The notes under the pieces are model-generated. The model saw nothing but the letters and a program-made list of their open reading frames with translations, searched no databases and had not been told where the DNA came from. A program made the translations under genes and the position numbers. Below, in pieces: positions 1-12,256 of a DNA stretch of 64,000 nucleotides (positions are counted from its first letter, which is position 1; each line of letters begins with the position of its first letter). The DNA comes from Cheiracanthium punctorium (taxonomy: Eukaryota > Arthropoda > Arachnida > Araneae > Cheiracanthiidae), in NCBI GenBank assembly GCA_038373885.1, contig JAWZYV010013149.1:186001-250000 (forward strand), written 5' to 3'.

Positions 1-787
1 AATTGTTTCTCTAGCAATCGCTTCGCAGACTCGCTCATGAGCTCTAAAATTTCGTTTTGGATTTCCTTAGTGCTGTAAGAAAAATACTTTGATTTTTCTA
101 TAAAGAATTTTTTTATCAAACCGTTGTCTTTTGAGCGGAGATTTAATAGCTCCAAAAAATTTCTTCTGTTGTTTGAGTGCTCCTTTTTGTCGTGTCCCCT
201 TAATGCAATGCCTTGTCGAGCACAGAATAACGAAGTTTTGCAAATCGACTCAAGGTATTTTTTTTTCTTCAATTTCGGATGTTCTTTGGGAAATTAATTG
301 AACTGCAACACTCCCTTTTTTTAATTGAAGATTCATTTACTTTGAGTCTTTTAGTTGAGGATTTGTGTGCTTCACTACTTTCATGGCTTTTGAATTTCTC
401 AACCCCTTTCTTCCAGTTTTGAAATCCTATTTTGGTGAATGTTTTTTCTTAACAACCTAGAACTTCATTTTTAAGTTGCCGACATGAGAAGCAAAATGCG
501 CTGTTCACTTCTCCATAGTACTCTAATGATGCAAATTGGTCGAACCAATTTTTTTGGAATTTCCTCCCCTTATGTATCAAATATTCAAAGTCTAGAGGCA
601 CATGTGGGCCTTTGTTTATTTCATTTTTTCTGTATTTATGATGATCCGAAGTTAAAGTGTCTCCAGTTATCTTTATTTCTGAATCCAAGTTATTTGCACT
701 GAGACTTGACGTTGGTAAATGATCAGCCTGTGTTTCCTTGAAACTTAAACCATCACATTTTTCATTTTCTTTTAAATTGCTAAGCAT
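1..787 (-). pseudogene. ZMYM1-like (TTF zinc finger, DUF4371) hAT transposase, N-terminal fragment
   Basis: Minus-strand coding remnant running off the left edge. The segment 449-787 (112 residues from a Met at 787) carries a TTF-type zinc-finger signature with WFDQF, LEYYGEV and CFSCR, which is the pattern ahead of DUF4371 in zinc finger MYM-type 1-like proteins. In another minus frame, about 1-215, the text reads IALRGHDKKEHSNNRRNFLE and then KEIQNEILELMS, the classic start of DUF4371. The two parts are out of frame with each other, so at least one frameshift lies between about 220 and 449. In this family the protein is a hAT-type DNA transposase or a gene derived from one. Related degenerate copies lie at 5378-7960 and 8116-8780 on the same strand. 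No terminal inverted repeat was found for this copy. Confidence 0.75.
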
Positions 788-3011
788 GTTTTAACCTGCA
801 TTTTCCGCAACTGGAATCTTATGGAAACATGAAGTGATGGTCGGTTGGGTTTAAAGCCACTTTGCTTTTAAACATTTCGAAAACAAATATGAATATGGAA
901 CAAATAAAGATCCTGAATCAGAAAAACTTATGCAGCACACGTGCAGTCAACCTACTGCTTCGAATTAGCATATGGGAATGAAATGTTCACAAGATCCTTA
1001 CATCTGGGCAGGGCCGATTCTAGAATATACAGTTCCTTTCTAGAAATTAGGCCGCTATTGTCAAGAAGTATTTTCTTCCCATCACAATTACTGTGTCTTG
1101 GTTTAGAGAAAACGCATCGAATTTCTCTTGCCGAAAAAAACATTAAATGTGGGAAATCTAATGTTATTGACGGAATTTTTTAACATTACAAGTATAGGAA
1201 GATTTTGGAACCAATAGAAAATGACGTTAAAGGTGGGGAAAACGGTAAATATGGATAACGTTAAACTGGGGTTTCACTATATATATAACTAATAAGTAAA
1301 ACACAATATATACTCAGATACTGCAAATAAGACATACCTCACATTAAAAAGATAACAGCTAGAAGCAAGAATTAGAAAGCACAATTCGAAAAATAATAAT
1401 AATAAAAGCTGAGCCAAATTAAGCTCAATAATTAATGTGAAAATAGAATGGAACGGAAATTATAACCACTGTCACCATCATCAGGAGCCACGAACAGTGG
1501 ATTATAATTAAAAGCAAACAAAATAATAGGGTTTCGGTTGTGTGGCATATCAAAAGAGATATTCACTCCACACATTCAGGGCTCTACCCTACTATAAAAA
1601 GAAAACAAAGATATCAAAAAATAGAAATAGCATTGAAAGATCTACATACCAATTTTGAGCACATGGAAGACAAGTAATGCGTGTTGCCAATGTTAAGAAT
1701 TGTAAAAAGTGAAAACTGGTGTTGCCACAAAATAAAAGTGTAAAAGTGGAAAGAAGAATGTATAGGTGTTGCCAAATACTAAAGGGTAATATTATTATAC
1801 TTTATGAGTATCCAGGTATATTAATTAAATTAAAGATATATAGAATAATAAATTAAAATTATTGAATAAATTAGATAGTATAGCCAATTAAATGTAACAT
1901 ATTGTTTTTAAAATTTTAATGATTATTAATAGTGACAAAGTATGAATAATAAGTTATTGTATGACAGAGGATTAATCTATTAAATTTTTAAAAAAATGTT
2001 TTTTGTATTATTAAATAGAGGTAGGACAGAATAATCACAATATAGGAACCCCCCCTTTTTTTTACCCCCTCCAGATATATATATGCATGCATATACACAT
2101 CCAGATTGTTTTTATACATATTACTCTTTTTTTTTTTTTTTTTTTTTTTAAATAAGAGAAAAACTTCCTCCGCCTGACCCATCTATCCAATTACAATATA
2201 TATATATATATAAGACCTTGCACTGGAAAAGTTCGCTTTTCCCCCCCCCCCCCCCCTTCTCTTCTTCAGTTTGCGTATTGGGTGTCTTGCCATCATTTTT
2301 AGATGGATTGTTACTTTTAAACTTTGAAAATTGGGGGGTGAGGCGCCTTTACTTTTGGAAGTGAGGGGCAGTCGCACCCTTGCCCCCCCGGACCAGCCGC
2401 CTATGGCTGTGTTGTACCTTCAGCACAAGGTGGGTTGTTTTTTTTTTTTTCCAATTCTTGATAGAGGAGGAAACAAGGAAAAAAGCCAATTTTGACAATT
2501 ATAAACTAGATTATTTATTTTATTACATTTTTTTTTTTTTTTTTTTTTTTTCAATCTGTACCAACATTATGATGCCTATTCCGAACAGTATTTAAAATGG
2601 TGAAGTATAGTTAACATGCTTGGCAAAGATTCGAAGATTGTAAAACAGTTTTAGTAGCGATTTTAATATAGTGTAGTACTGCAATTTCTCGCAACACTTG
2701 GCAAGTAAAAAGCATTAAATTTTGCAGAAGTAACCCAGAATCTAAACTTACCGCCCTTGTGTGTAAATCGTCGAAATAAAGAAAACTACATGTAGGGATT
2801 GAAAATCTGTCATTTATTTAACACAATAAAAATATTAGAATCAAATTAATAATAATACAACTATCGCAAAAAGTAACAAATCAAATTAACATGGTACTAC
2901 TCAAATAATGCAGGCTACGGCCACTTCATACAAAAAATTCATGTTCTTGACATAGTTGATTATTAACTATTGATTTCTGAGCAATTAACTCTATCAGATC
3001 ATTTGAGAATA
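788..3011. other. AT-rich noncoding stretch, no gene recognised
   Basis: No open frame here resembles a known protein. It holds T runs at about 2128-2149 and 2529-2550, a C run at 2241-2256 followed by a G-rich patch, and a short TA microsatellite near 2199-2211. The end at about 2380-2405 (GGACCAGCCGCCTATGGC) looks like the edge of a hAT-type element, but no partner end was found. Confidence 0.5.
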
Positions 3012-3119
3012 CACATAATCTTGGTAAAAATATTAAGACCCCTGGGTACCCATGAAGTATTTAATTGATTAAAAAAAATTAAAAGTAAATCATACTTTTG
3101 CACTGAATCCAAAGCAAAT
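3012..3119 (+). repeat. 108-bp direct repeat, copy 1
   Basis: A 108-bp segment starting CACATAATCTTGG and ending CAAAGCAAAT recurs in the same orientation at 3380-3487, 368 bp downstream. I count two substitutions (CCC to CAC, CC to TC). The near identity suggests a recent local duplication of about 368 bp whose remainder has diverged, or two insertions of the same short repeat. Confidence 0.85.
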
Positions 3120-3379
3120 AAATAGATAATCGTTATGAAAAAGATAAATTGACATTTTATAATTTAAGCAGATTTCTGAAAGTTTGCTTGCAACATAACA
3201 ACTCAATCTAATTTTTTTTTTATAAATTTTTTATAACATGATTGATGGACAAAAATTTACTTGCACTGGCAAAAGAATTTAAGGTAAAAATAAGAAAAGT
3301 AAAGAAACTTAAAAGGGTATATATATAAAATAACAAAAACTAGTTATTTTAGCAGAATTACGAGAATTATGATTTCTGT

Positions 3380-3487
3380 CACATAATCTTGGTAAAAATA
3401 TTAAGACCCCTGGGTACACATGAAGTATTTAATTGATTAAAAAAAATTAAAAGTAAATCATACTTTTGCACTGAATTCAAAGCAAAT
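3380..3487 (+). repeat. 108-bp direct repeat, copy 2
   Basis: Second copy of the unit at 3012-3119, differing at two positions. The sequence between the copies is AT-rich and has no recognisable gene. Confidence 0.85.
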
Positions 3488-5030
3488 CGTCCTGTGATGG
3501 AGAAAATTATGATCTATTACTAGAATGGCACACAAAAAAACTTGGAAGATGCATCTTAATGAAAAAGGGGATAAATACATGAGATCGATGAAAAGGGGTT
3601 AAATATGTAAGATTACTCCCACCACCAATTGGCATGAATAAAACACAATAGCTGTGATCTTGAAACTTTGTTGATCAAATAAAGGATGGCGTAGATCTTC
3701 ACTTAAGGACCGGAGAATGGGGACAAGCCCTGAAGGAAGATTGAGTCCATGCAATACAACAGTACACCAGAGTTCACTTGGTCACAGGACGAAAACATGG
3801 TAAAAAAAAATTTGTCTCACCAACTCTCTGGTTGTAGAAGTACACGTCTCTGCTCGTCAGATGATTCAGCGGGCTTGGCTAGCTGCCCGTGACAACAACA
3901 GCTAGAGTCGGTTTGCCACAGTCCTGGAAGCCATTTTCTACATCACTGATGCACACAGCAGCTCGATGCCCATGGCGAGATCTTAAACTTCAAACATGGA
4001 TCAATAGGTGGGGGCAGAAACTCATATATTGCAGGGGAAAGCCAGAGTTTATTCTCTAAGTAGTCTTCTCATGCTGCAGGTCCTCATCACCCATTACCAG
4101 AGCGGGTGATAAAAAAAAAAAAACTTACGCTCAAAAGAGCCAAAAAATCACTTCTCCATGCTGAGGCTAACACCATGTAACCGACTGAAAAATCCCGCGC
4201 TCGACGTCTCCTCCCCCACCGGAACTCCACACTCAGCCAATCAGGGTCGAAAGAAACCCTCGAGTCATTCCAGGATAGTCCGACTTGGGGCAAAAGCAGG
4301 GAAAAAGAATGTTCTAGAATATTCGAGCGAGCGAAAAGGCGCGAATTTAGGAAAAAGAATGACATCTTCCATCGCATGATGCAATTGTGCTAAACAACGA
4401 GAAAAGCTTTAAAGATGAAGAAAATTTCTGAAAATTTACTGGAAGAAGTCTGACAACAGGAAAATAAAAGTAATAAAATAAAGAAAAGAGTGGGATTACG
4501 GGAACCTGCAAAAATTAATTAAAATCCCATGAAAACATATCTTTAATGAAAAGGAAGGCATGGTGCAGTCACTGTATTTTAAACCGCAGAATAACCACAG
4601 AACAACAAATAAATAAGGAAAAATTAATTTTAAATACCCTAATGCTTGAAAAAGGCCGGTGAAGAAATTCAACAAAATAAATAAATAAATAAACAAAAGA
4701 GAGAAAGCATTACTTAGCTCACACAAAACAATTAATTAACAGCCCAACAAAGTAAGAAATTATTTAGTATTTAATTAAATTTTATCTGGTAAGAACCTAA
4801 ATTTAAAAAAAAAGTCCTGGGTAAAGGTTAAAAATTTTAATCACTGACAAGAAAAAAAAAAATTAAGTAAAAAGTAACAGTGACAATACAACAATAGTTT
4901 TCAATTCCAAAGACTAATGCCCCCCCCCCCCATCCTTAAATTCTGTTTATTGCTTGCCTACTCTGGAATTCAATATGTGCTATCCCAAATTTTCAATCAT
5001 GCTATGCGGGTACTTAGTATGCAATTAATG
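3488..5030. other. Noncoding; GC-richer patch at about 3640-4380
   Basis: The stretch 3640-4380 is clearly richer in G and C than its surroundings and has short open frames on both strands (for example 96 residues at 4087-4377, minus, and 73 residues at 4158-4379, plus). None resembles a family I know. It could be an old LTR or a divergent element. 4381-5030 is AT-rich with a C run at 4920-4930 and no gene. Confidence 0.4.
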
Positions 5031-5120
5031 CTATATTTCAGGGCCGTGCGGTAGATTTTCTCAGTATGATGAAAGTCTTCAAAATGCTGCCTCTTCAGTA
5101 TAAAGGGGGGTAAGCAGTTC

Positions 5121-5259
5121 TAGGCACGTAGCCAGGAAAATTTTTTTTGGGGGGGGGGATATGAACTTATATGTGTATAAATAGTCAGATTTTTATCTCT
5201 AATCCAAAAATTTTGGGGGGGGATATATCCCAATATCCCCCCCCCTGGCTACGCCCCTG
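5121..5259. mobile_element. hAT-type MITE (CGTAGCC family A)
   Basis: 139-bp element with ends TAGGCACGTAGCCAGG and, on the other strand, CAGGGGCGTAGCCAGG. It is flanked by the 8-bp direct repeat AGCAGTTC (5113-5120 and 5260-5267). A G run follows the left end and a C run precedes the right end, so the two arms could pair. The core is nearly the same as the element at 61107-61250. Confidence 0.9.
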
Positions 5260-5377
5260 AGCAGTTCAACTCCTTCCCTCCCCCCCCCCCCCCCCCCCCC
5301 CCCGAGAAAAAAAATTAACATAAAATCCATTAATTTTTCATTTTTAACGAAAGGATTACATTTAATCTCAGCCCCCG

Positions 5378-7960
5378 TTAAAGGAAATCCTTGTACGTGT
5401 TTAACTTTAGCAAATTCGCAAATTCATGGATTAGGGATGTGTAGTCTAGAGTAGCAGCCAATGTTGACTCAATAGAAATTATTGACAGGTTTCTTAATTT
5501 TGTTTGGCTTATTGAACTTCTTAGATAATTTTTGATTAATTTTAATTTAGAAAAACTTCTTTCCCCAATAGCTACTGACACTGGGAGTGTTAGCAAAGTT
5601 CTCAGTATTTGGATACAAAGAAATTAATTTCGCACAAATATTTTAAAACATTTAAAGGTTTTCATTAAACATGGCAGTATTCTAGATACATCACGTAATA
5701 CTTCTTGTAGAACACTCCCGATTCATTTTTGATCGAAAGTATTGGCTGGAGATTGATACAGTTCTTTTCTAGCTTTTTGCCATCAATATCTCTGAATTTT
5801 AAAATATCATATAAAAACTGTAAATTTTTGTCATGGGTTTCCAGAAGCATAAATTGTTCATTTAGAGAATTATATGCAATGTCCAGAAAATAGTTTTAAA
5901 AGTTTACTTTAAATTTATTCTCCTCTGTTAAAGGTTCGTCGACAGCTTTTCCATCAAATTGACGTTTTTTCTCTTCTGGCTCTAACTTCAGTTTCTGTTG
6001 GGAATTCTATGCTGATTTCAAGATTTTCTGCAATTTAATTTGCAGCAATTTTCACCTGATATTATCCCGTTTTCCTGTAATTTTTTACCTTTTCTGCAGT
6101 TTTTTATAACACCCTTACACAATCTGATAAATTGACTGCTATAGATTGCAATAGCTTTGAAACTGAGTTTGTTTCAAGTAAAATGTCATGCCAAAGAATT
6201 ACACCACATATAAACTCGTAATTTTTAATGTTTTTTGCTGACCCTATAGCTCTAACTTTCGTTTCTGCATCCCTGTTGACATCTTATATTATTTCAATTA
6301 ATGCATCATAGATTTCGCAAAGTTGAAATCGTAATGGTTTTAATGCATCAGTTCTGCTTGACCATCATGTAGCACTCAATGGCTTTAGAGTTATTTGGGA
6401 AACATTGATTTAAGCACTTCCCAATATTTTGTAGAAATTGAGAAAAAAGTGTAAAGTTCTTGTACTACAGAGAAAAAAGTTGCTGTTTTTGTAGAAGACA
6501 CTGCATCATTCACAACAAGGTTTAAAGAATGGCATGCATAGGGCACATAAACTGCCCTTGGATATTTTTGAGTTACTCTGTTTTGAACACCCTTTCTTAC
6601 GCCTTTCATATTAGAACCATTATCATATCCTTGTCCTCTAAGCCACTTTAACTCGAAACCTAATTTCTCCAAATGTGTCAGAATAAGCTCTGTCTAACCC
6701 TCTCCGGTGGAATCACTAACTTCTAAAAAACCAATGAAAAATTCCTCAATTTCATATTTATTTGTTTGGAGTCAAAGGCAGCGACTCTTATTGTTAATGA
6801 TCGTTGTTTAATATGGCTTGTGTCCGGAGTACAAACGTGGTTATCGATAAATATTTAGCTGTTTTTGTAATTTTGACAACCTTGCTTAAAACTGTAGATC
6901 CCATTAAATTTATCAAGTCATCTTGAATGTTATTACTTAAATAGGTCACAGACCATTTATTAGATTCGCGTTGAACTCTTCTAATATGTTCTTCCATAAC
7001 TGGCTGAAACTCGGAAAGCAATTCTACCAACTTTAAGAAGTTTCCGTTATTATATAAGAAACATATGTTCAGTTTATTTAGTTAAAATTCAAGCACGGAA
7101 ATACCTTAGTTATATAATTAAAAACATTAAAAGCCATTAAAATTTCCGTAAAATCTAAAAAACATGCACCATTTGAGCACTTTCGGCAGTCAATCCACTG
7201 CAAAATCGTGGCAAGAATTAAAGAAGAAGCGGGGAGCGAGCCAAACGGGCTCAGTTCTGAAGACAGCAGTGGATTGACTGCCGAAAGTGCTCAAATGGTG
7301 CGTATTTTTTAGATTTTACGGAAATTTTAATGGCTTTTAATGTTTTTAATTATATATGTTCAGTTGTTCCATGAAAAGCTAAGCATTGTGAGGCCAGTAG
7401 TCAAATTATTGATACAATGCTTTTTAAAACACCTCTCCAATGTTGAACTTCGAGGTCCATAATTCTTTGGTACTCAGCGTCGATAGTTTTTTTTCTGCTT
7501 TAATCGAATGTCTAGTTCCTGCCATGCTCTGAATGCATTTCTATGGTTTGCAGACTTTTCGTGCATTGTGAGGGCTCGTGTAAGATTTCCCCAGTCAGAG
7601 TAGCCTTTTTTAGGCCAGTCACTAGTAGCAGATGAATTATCAAATAATACACAACAAAAACAAAAAACGGAATAGATTAACCAACTTCTCTCAAAACTTT
7701 TAAATAATGTGAGGGACAAAATTTACACCTTCCTTTGTTAACAGGAAATTCGAATTTTTTAATTTGATGCGCACTTCTTTCAACCACTATTTGACGAGTT
7801 TCAGATGACATGCATAAAGCATTCCATAATGCAGAGTCAGAAGGTATTTCATGTAAAATCTTCAGGCTGCCAGTGCTACCGAACTCTTGATTAACTTCTG
7901 GAGATGCTATATTTTGATTCTCTTCAACAACTTCTTCTATCTCAACTGGTATTGCAATAA
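5378..7960 (-). pseudogene. ZMYM1-like hAT transposase (TTF zinc finger, DUF4371, hAT dimerisation), degenerate
   Basis: Nearly full-length but broken minus-strand gene, read from about 7960 down to 5378. In order: an N-terminal region with SALWNALCMSSETRQIVVER (about 7760-7850); a TTF-type zinc finger with RSWLIYS, FCFCCVLF and HEKSANH (7474-7719, another frame); DUF4371 text (6794-7030); the hAT core with LRGQGYDNGSNMKG and VPYACHSLNLV (6391-6672); and a C-terminal hAT dimerisation motif with GERSFSKLKLIKNYLRSS (5378-5596). Frameshifts and stops separate the parts, and a foldback element lies at 7112-7355. In family members the protein is a nuclear DNA transposase. This copy cannot encode one. 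A second C-terminal copy sits just upstream at 8116-8780, so two related elements may have been joined or nested here. Confidence 0.85.
7112..7355. repeat. Foldback element with 90-bp arms
   Basis: Left arm 7112-7201 and right arm 7266-7355 are inverted copies with about two mismatches, separated by a 64-bp spacer. The 12-bp string ATATGTTCAGTT occurs at 7063-7074 and again at 7354-7365, which may be a target duplication. If so, the element includes 37 extra bases on the left. A related sequence (AAAAGCCATTAAAAT and the CTTCAGAACTG stretch) recurs at about 59525-60480. It interrupts the hAT pseudogene at 5378-7960. Confidence 0.85.
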
Positions 7961-8115
7961 TTAGTTATGTTTCGTGTAACTAATTGTTTCACCCAACATG
8001 TGTATGTTATATGATATAGACTAAAGACTAAATAAAAGAATTTGTTCCATAATAAAGCACTTTACTTTAGCTGTAAATTAGATTTTAGTACATAAGAATG
8101 AAGTACAGGAACTTC

Positions 8116-8780
8116 CTACACAATATTTGCCTTTCTGCATTTCTTTTCTGCAAAAGTTTTAATAATTTCGCTAAAATCAATCCCCTCTAATATTTCGCCC
8201 TCAGTACTCATAATACTTAAATAATTCAATCTTTCATCGGCCATAGTACTCCTTCTGTCGTATTTTATTAATTTTAACTTTGAGAAACTTTGTTCCCCAC
8301 TTGTATTAGTCGCCATCATAGTAAAAAAAAAAAAATAGGCATGGCGATTTCAACATTGGGAAAGGCGGAAAGAAGTACTAGTATGCAAATGATAATACAA
8401 AACTGAAATGCTGAAAGTTGTCCTCTTCGAATCATTACTACTGGCCTCCTCTTCAGAATCATGAACAATGAACATTATTCCTTTCTGCTCCTTCTGCTGT
8501 TTTTCGGATAGTTTATATCAATACATTTCTCGCAGAGTTGATACTTCTTCCATTATGTTATATTTGAGATGCATGCTATCAAATATAAGGTCTTCCTTGT
8601 CCTTGTTGATGTCGTTTTTATAATAAGAAGCCAAATTTTCGCAATGCTGTGTTATCTCTTCCTCTTCCAAGTCGTGAATCCTCTCGAAAAACCCAAATTT
8701 TTCGAAAATTATTTCATAAGCTTGAAGACGTTTTCTTAAGTTAGAAGTCAGACAAGATTTTAAGTTTTTTTTTTTCAAAT
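8116..8780 (-). pseudogene. ZMYM1-like hAT transposase, C-terminal fragment
   Basis: Second copy of the same family. 8116-8319 encodes a C-terminal dimerisation motif (SGEQSFSKLKLIKYDRRSTM) matching GERSFSKLKLIKNYLRSS of the copy at 5378. 8518-8778 encodes 86 residues of the preceding region (RLQAYEIIFEKFGFFER). A run of A at 8323-8334 and a frame break lie between them. The remnant stops near 8815, next to GGCCCCTGG, which may be an old element edge. No N-terminal half is present. Confidence 0.75.
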
Positions 8781-8978
8781 AATAATTTTGGGAAGAGCTT
8801 TTTTCGAGCTGAGGCCCCTGGTGACAGCCGGGTTTGCGTATGCACTAAGATGGCATTGTATGTATGTGTAAATTTATTACACTTAAATGAGTATGAAAAG
8901 GGTCACATAAGACAGACCTGCGGCAGGCCTATTTTATGCAGCTCCTTGAGTGGGTGCCCATACCTAAGGGCGAAAATG

Positions 8979-9018
8979 AGCTCTCTCTCTCTCTCTCTCC
9001 CCCACACACACACACACC
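8979..9018. repeat. (CT)n/(AC)n compound microsatellite
   Basis: A pure CT run at about 8980-8999 passes through a short C run into an AC run at 9003-9017. It lies just left of the hAT element at 9074. Confidence 0.95.
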
Positions 9019-9622
9019 TCTCAGAAAACTTATATACTTCCACAATTATTTATGTATTGTTGCAACATGGAAGTAGTGATGTGCCATTCGAATGATTTCT
9101 ATAATCGATTTCGATTATTGCCAATAATCGAGTAATCGAACAGTGAATATTCGGGATTTCACTATTCGAGTAGTATTCACGATTAATCGCGAGTACTCGT
9201 TTCCCTATTCAAGTAGTACTCACTACTCGTTTCACTCGATAGTATTCACTACTCGATATACTCGTTTCCCTATTCAAGTAGTATTCACTACTCGTTTTAC
9301 TCGGTTCACTCGATAGTATTCACTACTCGTTATACTCCATTTACTCGATATACTCATTTCACTATTCAAATAGTATTCACGATTAATCGCGAGTACTCGT
9401 TTTACCGATGCTATTCAAATGCTATGTGCTGTGCGATGGGTTTTTAGAATTAGATTAGCTACAATGAATTGATGATTGAACTTTTTTTAATTTAATGGCT
9501 TTAAATGATCGTGCAGTAGCAGATGCAGGATGCAATAATAGATTTTTTTTTCTTTTTCCTTTAAGTTTGCGGATTTGAATTTTGTATATTGATTTTTGTG
9601 TTAAAATAGAATGTATACAGAT

Positions 9623-10211
9623 TAGAGATGAGACGGGCTCAGCCCGAGCCCGATCCCAGGCTTTGTAATTTACGATTGATTTCGAGCTCGGGGTCGTGAA
9701 AAATTCCTCCTTTGTTGAACACACTCCTTGAAACAGGTTTTAAAATGTGATTCATGAGGAAAATAAACGTATTTATTTACTTATTTAAAAAAAAAAAAAA
9801 AAAAAAAAACAGTACGGGCGCCTAGAAGGTGCGTGGAGCTCTTCGGGTATTTCAGAACAACGGCTTATATTGCTTAGCTAGTCATGAGATCGGACATCAT
9901 TTGATAAACTGATAAAATGGATATAAAGAATTAGAAAGTGCATTAAAAGTTTGCAACTAGAGGCGCGATCGATACCGGTAGCATAACCAGCCGGTGAATT
10001 ATCAAACGGGCCCTACATTTGTCTTTAATTTGCACAAACAGCAAAATTTATTGGATTCTATCAATGAATTGAATTGAATTTATCTTTAGCTGAATTTTTG
10101 GGTTCGGGCTCAGACTTAAATAATATTGCTCGGGCTTGGGCGGGCTCGGATTAAAAGTCCTCGGCCTCGGGCAGGCTCAGGCTTCAAAATATGAGCCCGA
10201 ACTCATCTCTA
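9623..10211. mobile_element. Nonautonomous hAT element nested in 9074-13896
   Basis: 589-bp element with ends TAGAGATGAGACGGGCTC and, complemented, TAGAGATGAGTTCGGGCTC. The flanks ATACAGAT (9615-9622) and ATACATAT (10212-10219) match at 7 of 8 positions. Subterminal GAGCCCGAGC-type repeats appear at both ends in opposite orientation. There is an A run at 9787-9809 and no coding capacity. Confidence 0.8.
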
Positions 10212-10450
10212 ATACATATATCGAAGTTGCAATCATCTTTGAGTCTTAATGGTGTCTAGGTACTTACTTTACACGTGACTATCACTTATAGACTACTACT
10301 TTTGCTGTTTAGTTTTAAATAGTACGCTCCTCATATACGCATGTTTCTGTTATTGATACTGGATCGCGGTGTGGTGTTACTTTCTCTCACTCCCACATAC
10401 TATCCGTGAATAGTTGGGTTGTTAATTGCTGTTTTTTTTACTTACCTACT

Positions 10451-10483
<33 letters not shown>

Positions 10484-10500
10484 CATCGTCATTCGTTGAA

Positions 10501-12094
10501 TAGGGCTGAGCCAAAAATTGATAAATACCGACATATTGGTTTTATTTCAACATCAGATATCCGATATTCCCATTTTCATTTTAGTGAAATCTCGAATTCG
10601 ATAAAGTGCAAAAATACAGGCCGGCAATAAGAAAATCTCGAGATCGATACCAGCTTCTGATGTTTTTGCTACTGCTTTCCCTGCGTTGATGGTGATACTG
10701 GATCATGGGAAAAACAGCTGCTTCTCTAAGGGAATCGCTGCTGCTTGTTTGTTATCGTAGAGAATAGTTTTTTCCTCCCTCGGAGGTCCGCAGAAAGAAA
10801 GCAGGGAACGTTAATGTCGAAGGGGATGTAGCATATAGTGTGTCGTTCTGCTTGCGGAAGATATCTAGGTGCAATAGTAGTTATTATTTAACGATGATTT
10901 TGAGTAAAGGATATTATGATGCGCGAATGGCTATTTCAACAGACAATAGAGCTGCTGACAATTGGTTGGATCGATAATATCTGATAGAGTAAATTTTTTA
11001 TTGGAAATAATAATTTAATCTAAGTGCCGTACCGTGTATATTAACGGGAGCTGGTGCACGTAAAATCTGTCGTGGCTGCTAAATCCCCCATGAACGATAC
11101 CTCTGGAGGTCTCTCATAACTTAAAGGAAGATCATCCAAGCTATGGTCATCCAAGCTGCCAGCCATTGGCATCAAATCTATATGTATGGTTTATTAGCCT
11201 AATTACCATAATTAATTAACGTATATCTCGGAAACTATCCATCGGAGTGTGTTTTTATTGATTCTCGACCCCCTATCGATATATCCCACACCCCCATTGT
11301 TCCATAAAATTTCAAATGCTTTGACACCAAACTTAAGCTTTTAATCTTACAGGCCCAAGGGGTCATATGAAGCTCCCTGTATTTTTAATTTAAAAGCTAG
11401 CCGCCTCGGGCGGCATCACTAAAGCCTGGAAACCGCCCCAGAGCCAATATCTACATATTTGCAGTCCTTTTAAGCCTCAATCATGGTTAATTAGTCTAAT
11501 TACCATAATTAATTAACATATATCGGAAACTAGCCATCGGAGCGTGTCTTTATTGATTCTCGACCCCCCCCCCTTAGACGCTACACCCCCATCGTTACAT
11601 AAAATTTCGAATGCTTTGACACCAAACTTAACCTTTTAATCTTACAGGCCCAGAGGGTCATACGAAGTGCCCCTGTATTTTCATTTCGGACAGTTTAAAC
11701 ACCAGCTTTAAATGAGCGCTATCACAACTTTAATTATTTTTGGGGTAGAAACACTATTAAGAAAAAGAAACAAGCTATGGTACAATGGGTCAAGTTTTGG
11801 TATAATGGGGAAAACCACTTTACTGCGGGCCCTCAAAGTCGTTTTTCTAAGAAGCAAAATTTTATTGTAAAGTCGTTCTACCCCTGAACCCTTCAAATAT
11901 TAATTTTAATTAAATAGAGTACCAGCAATTACTCATTAAAATCTATTTTAATTAATTTTTGAATATAGCAAGTGGTTTTACGGTTTGTTTATTTGATTAT
12001 TTACATTTCAAAAATACTAAAATTAAGTGTGAAAATATCGATATATCGTGAAAGATGGTATCGATATATCAAATTCCAATATCGTCCAGCCCTA
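10501..12094. mobile_element. Possible hAT element with TAGGGCTG ends
   Basis: The left edge TAGGGCTGAGCC at 10501 and the complement of the right edge at 12094 (TAGGGCTGGACG) share 8 bases. Both edges run into similar text with ATCGATA-like strings. The flanking 8-mers do not match, so this may be two unrelated ends or an old element. The tandem duplication at 11187-11695 lies inside. No gene was recognised in the interval. Confidence 0.3.
11187..11695 (+). repeat. Tandem duplication of about 297 bp
   Basis: The text around AATTACCATAATTAATTAAC at 11201 recurs at 11498, a period of about 297 bp. Similarity covers about 210 bp of each unit (11187-11400 and 11484-11695), including TTATTGATTCTCGACCCCC, TGCTTTGACACCAAACTTAA and CTTTTAATCTTACAGGCCCA. 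The units have diverged by scattered substitutions and small indels. Confidence 0.85.
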
Positions 12095-12102
12095 GGTAGG
12101 AC

Positions 12103-12248
12103 CAAGGGCGTAGCCAGGATTTTCATTAGGGGGGGCAGGACATGGAGTCTAACCGGAGAATGCCTGGTTTGTCATAATCAGACCCTATGACTAGCTCATT
12201 TTAGGGGGTGCAGCTGCCCCACCCTGGCCCTCGCTGGCTACGCCCATG
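12103..12248. mobile_element. hAT-type MITE (CGTAGCC family)
   Basis: 146-bp element with ends CAAGGGCGTAGCCAGG and, complemented, CATGGGCGTAGCCAGC, flanked by the exact 8-bp repeat GGTAGGAC at 12095-12102 and 12249-12256. A G run near the left end and C-rich text near the right end resemble the other CGTAGCC elements of the window. Confidence 0.92.
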
Positions 12249-12256
12249 GGTAGGAC

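Noticed and set aside
4087..4379. Overlapping open frames of 96 (minus) and 73 (plus) residues in a GC-richer patch
   Set aside because: Opposite-strand frames of a GC-rich stretch commonly stay open. No recognisable motif or initiation context.
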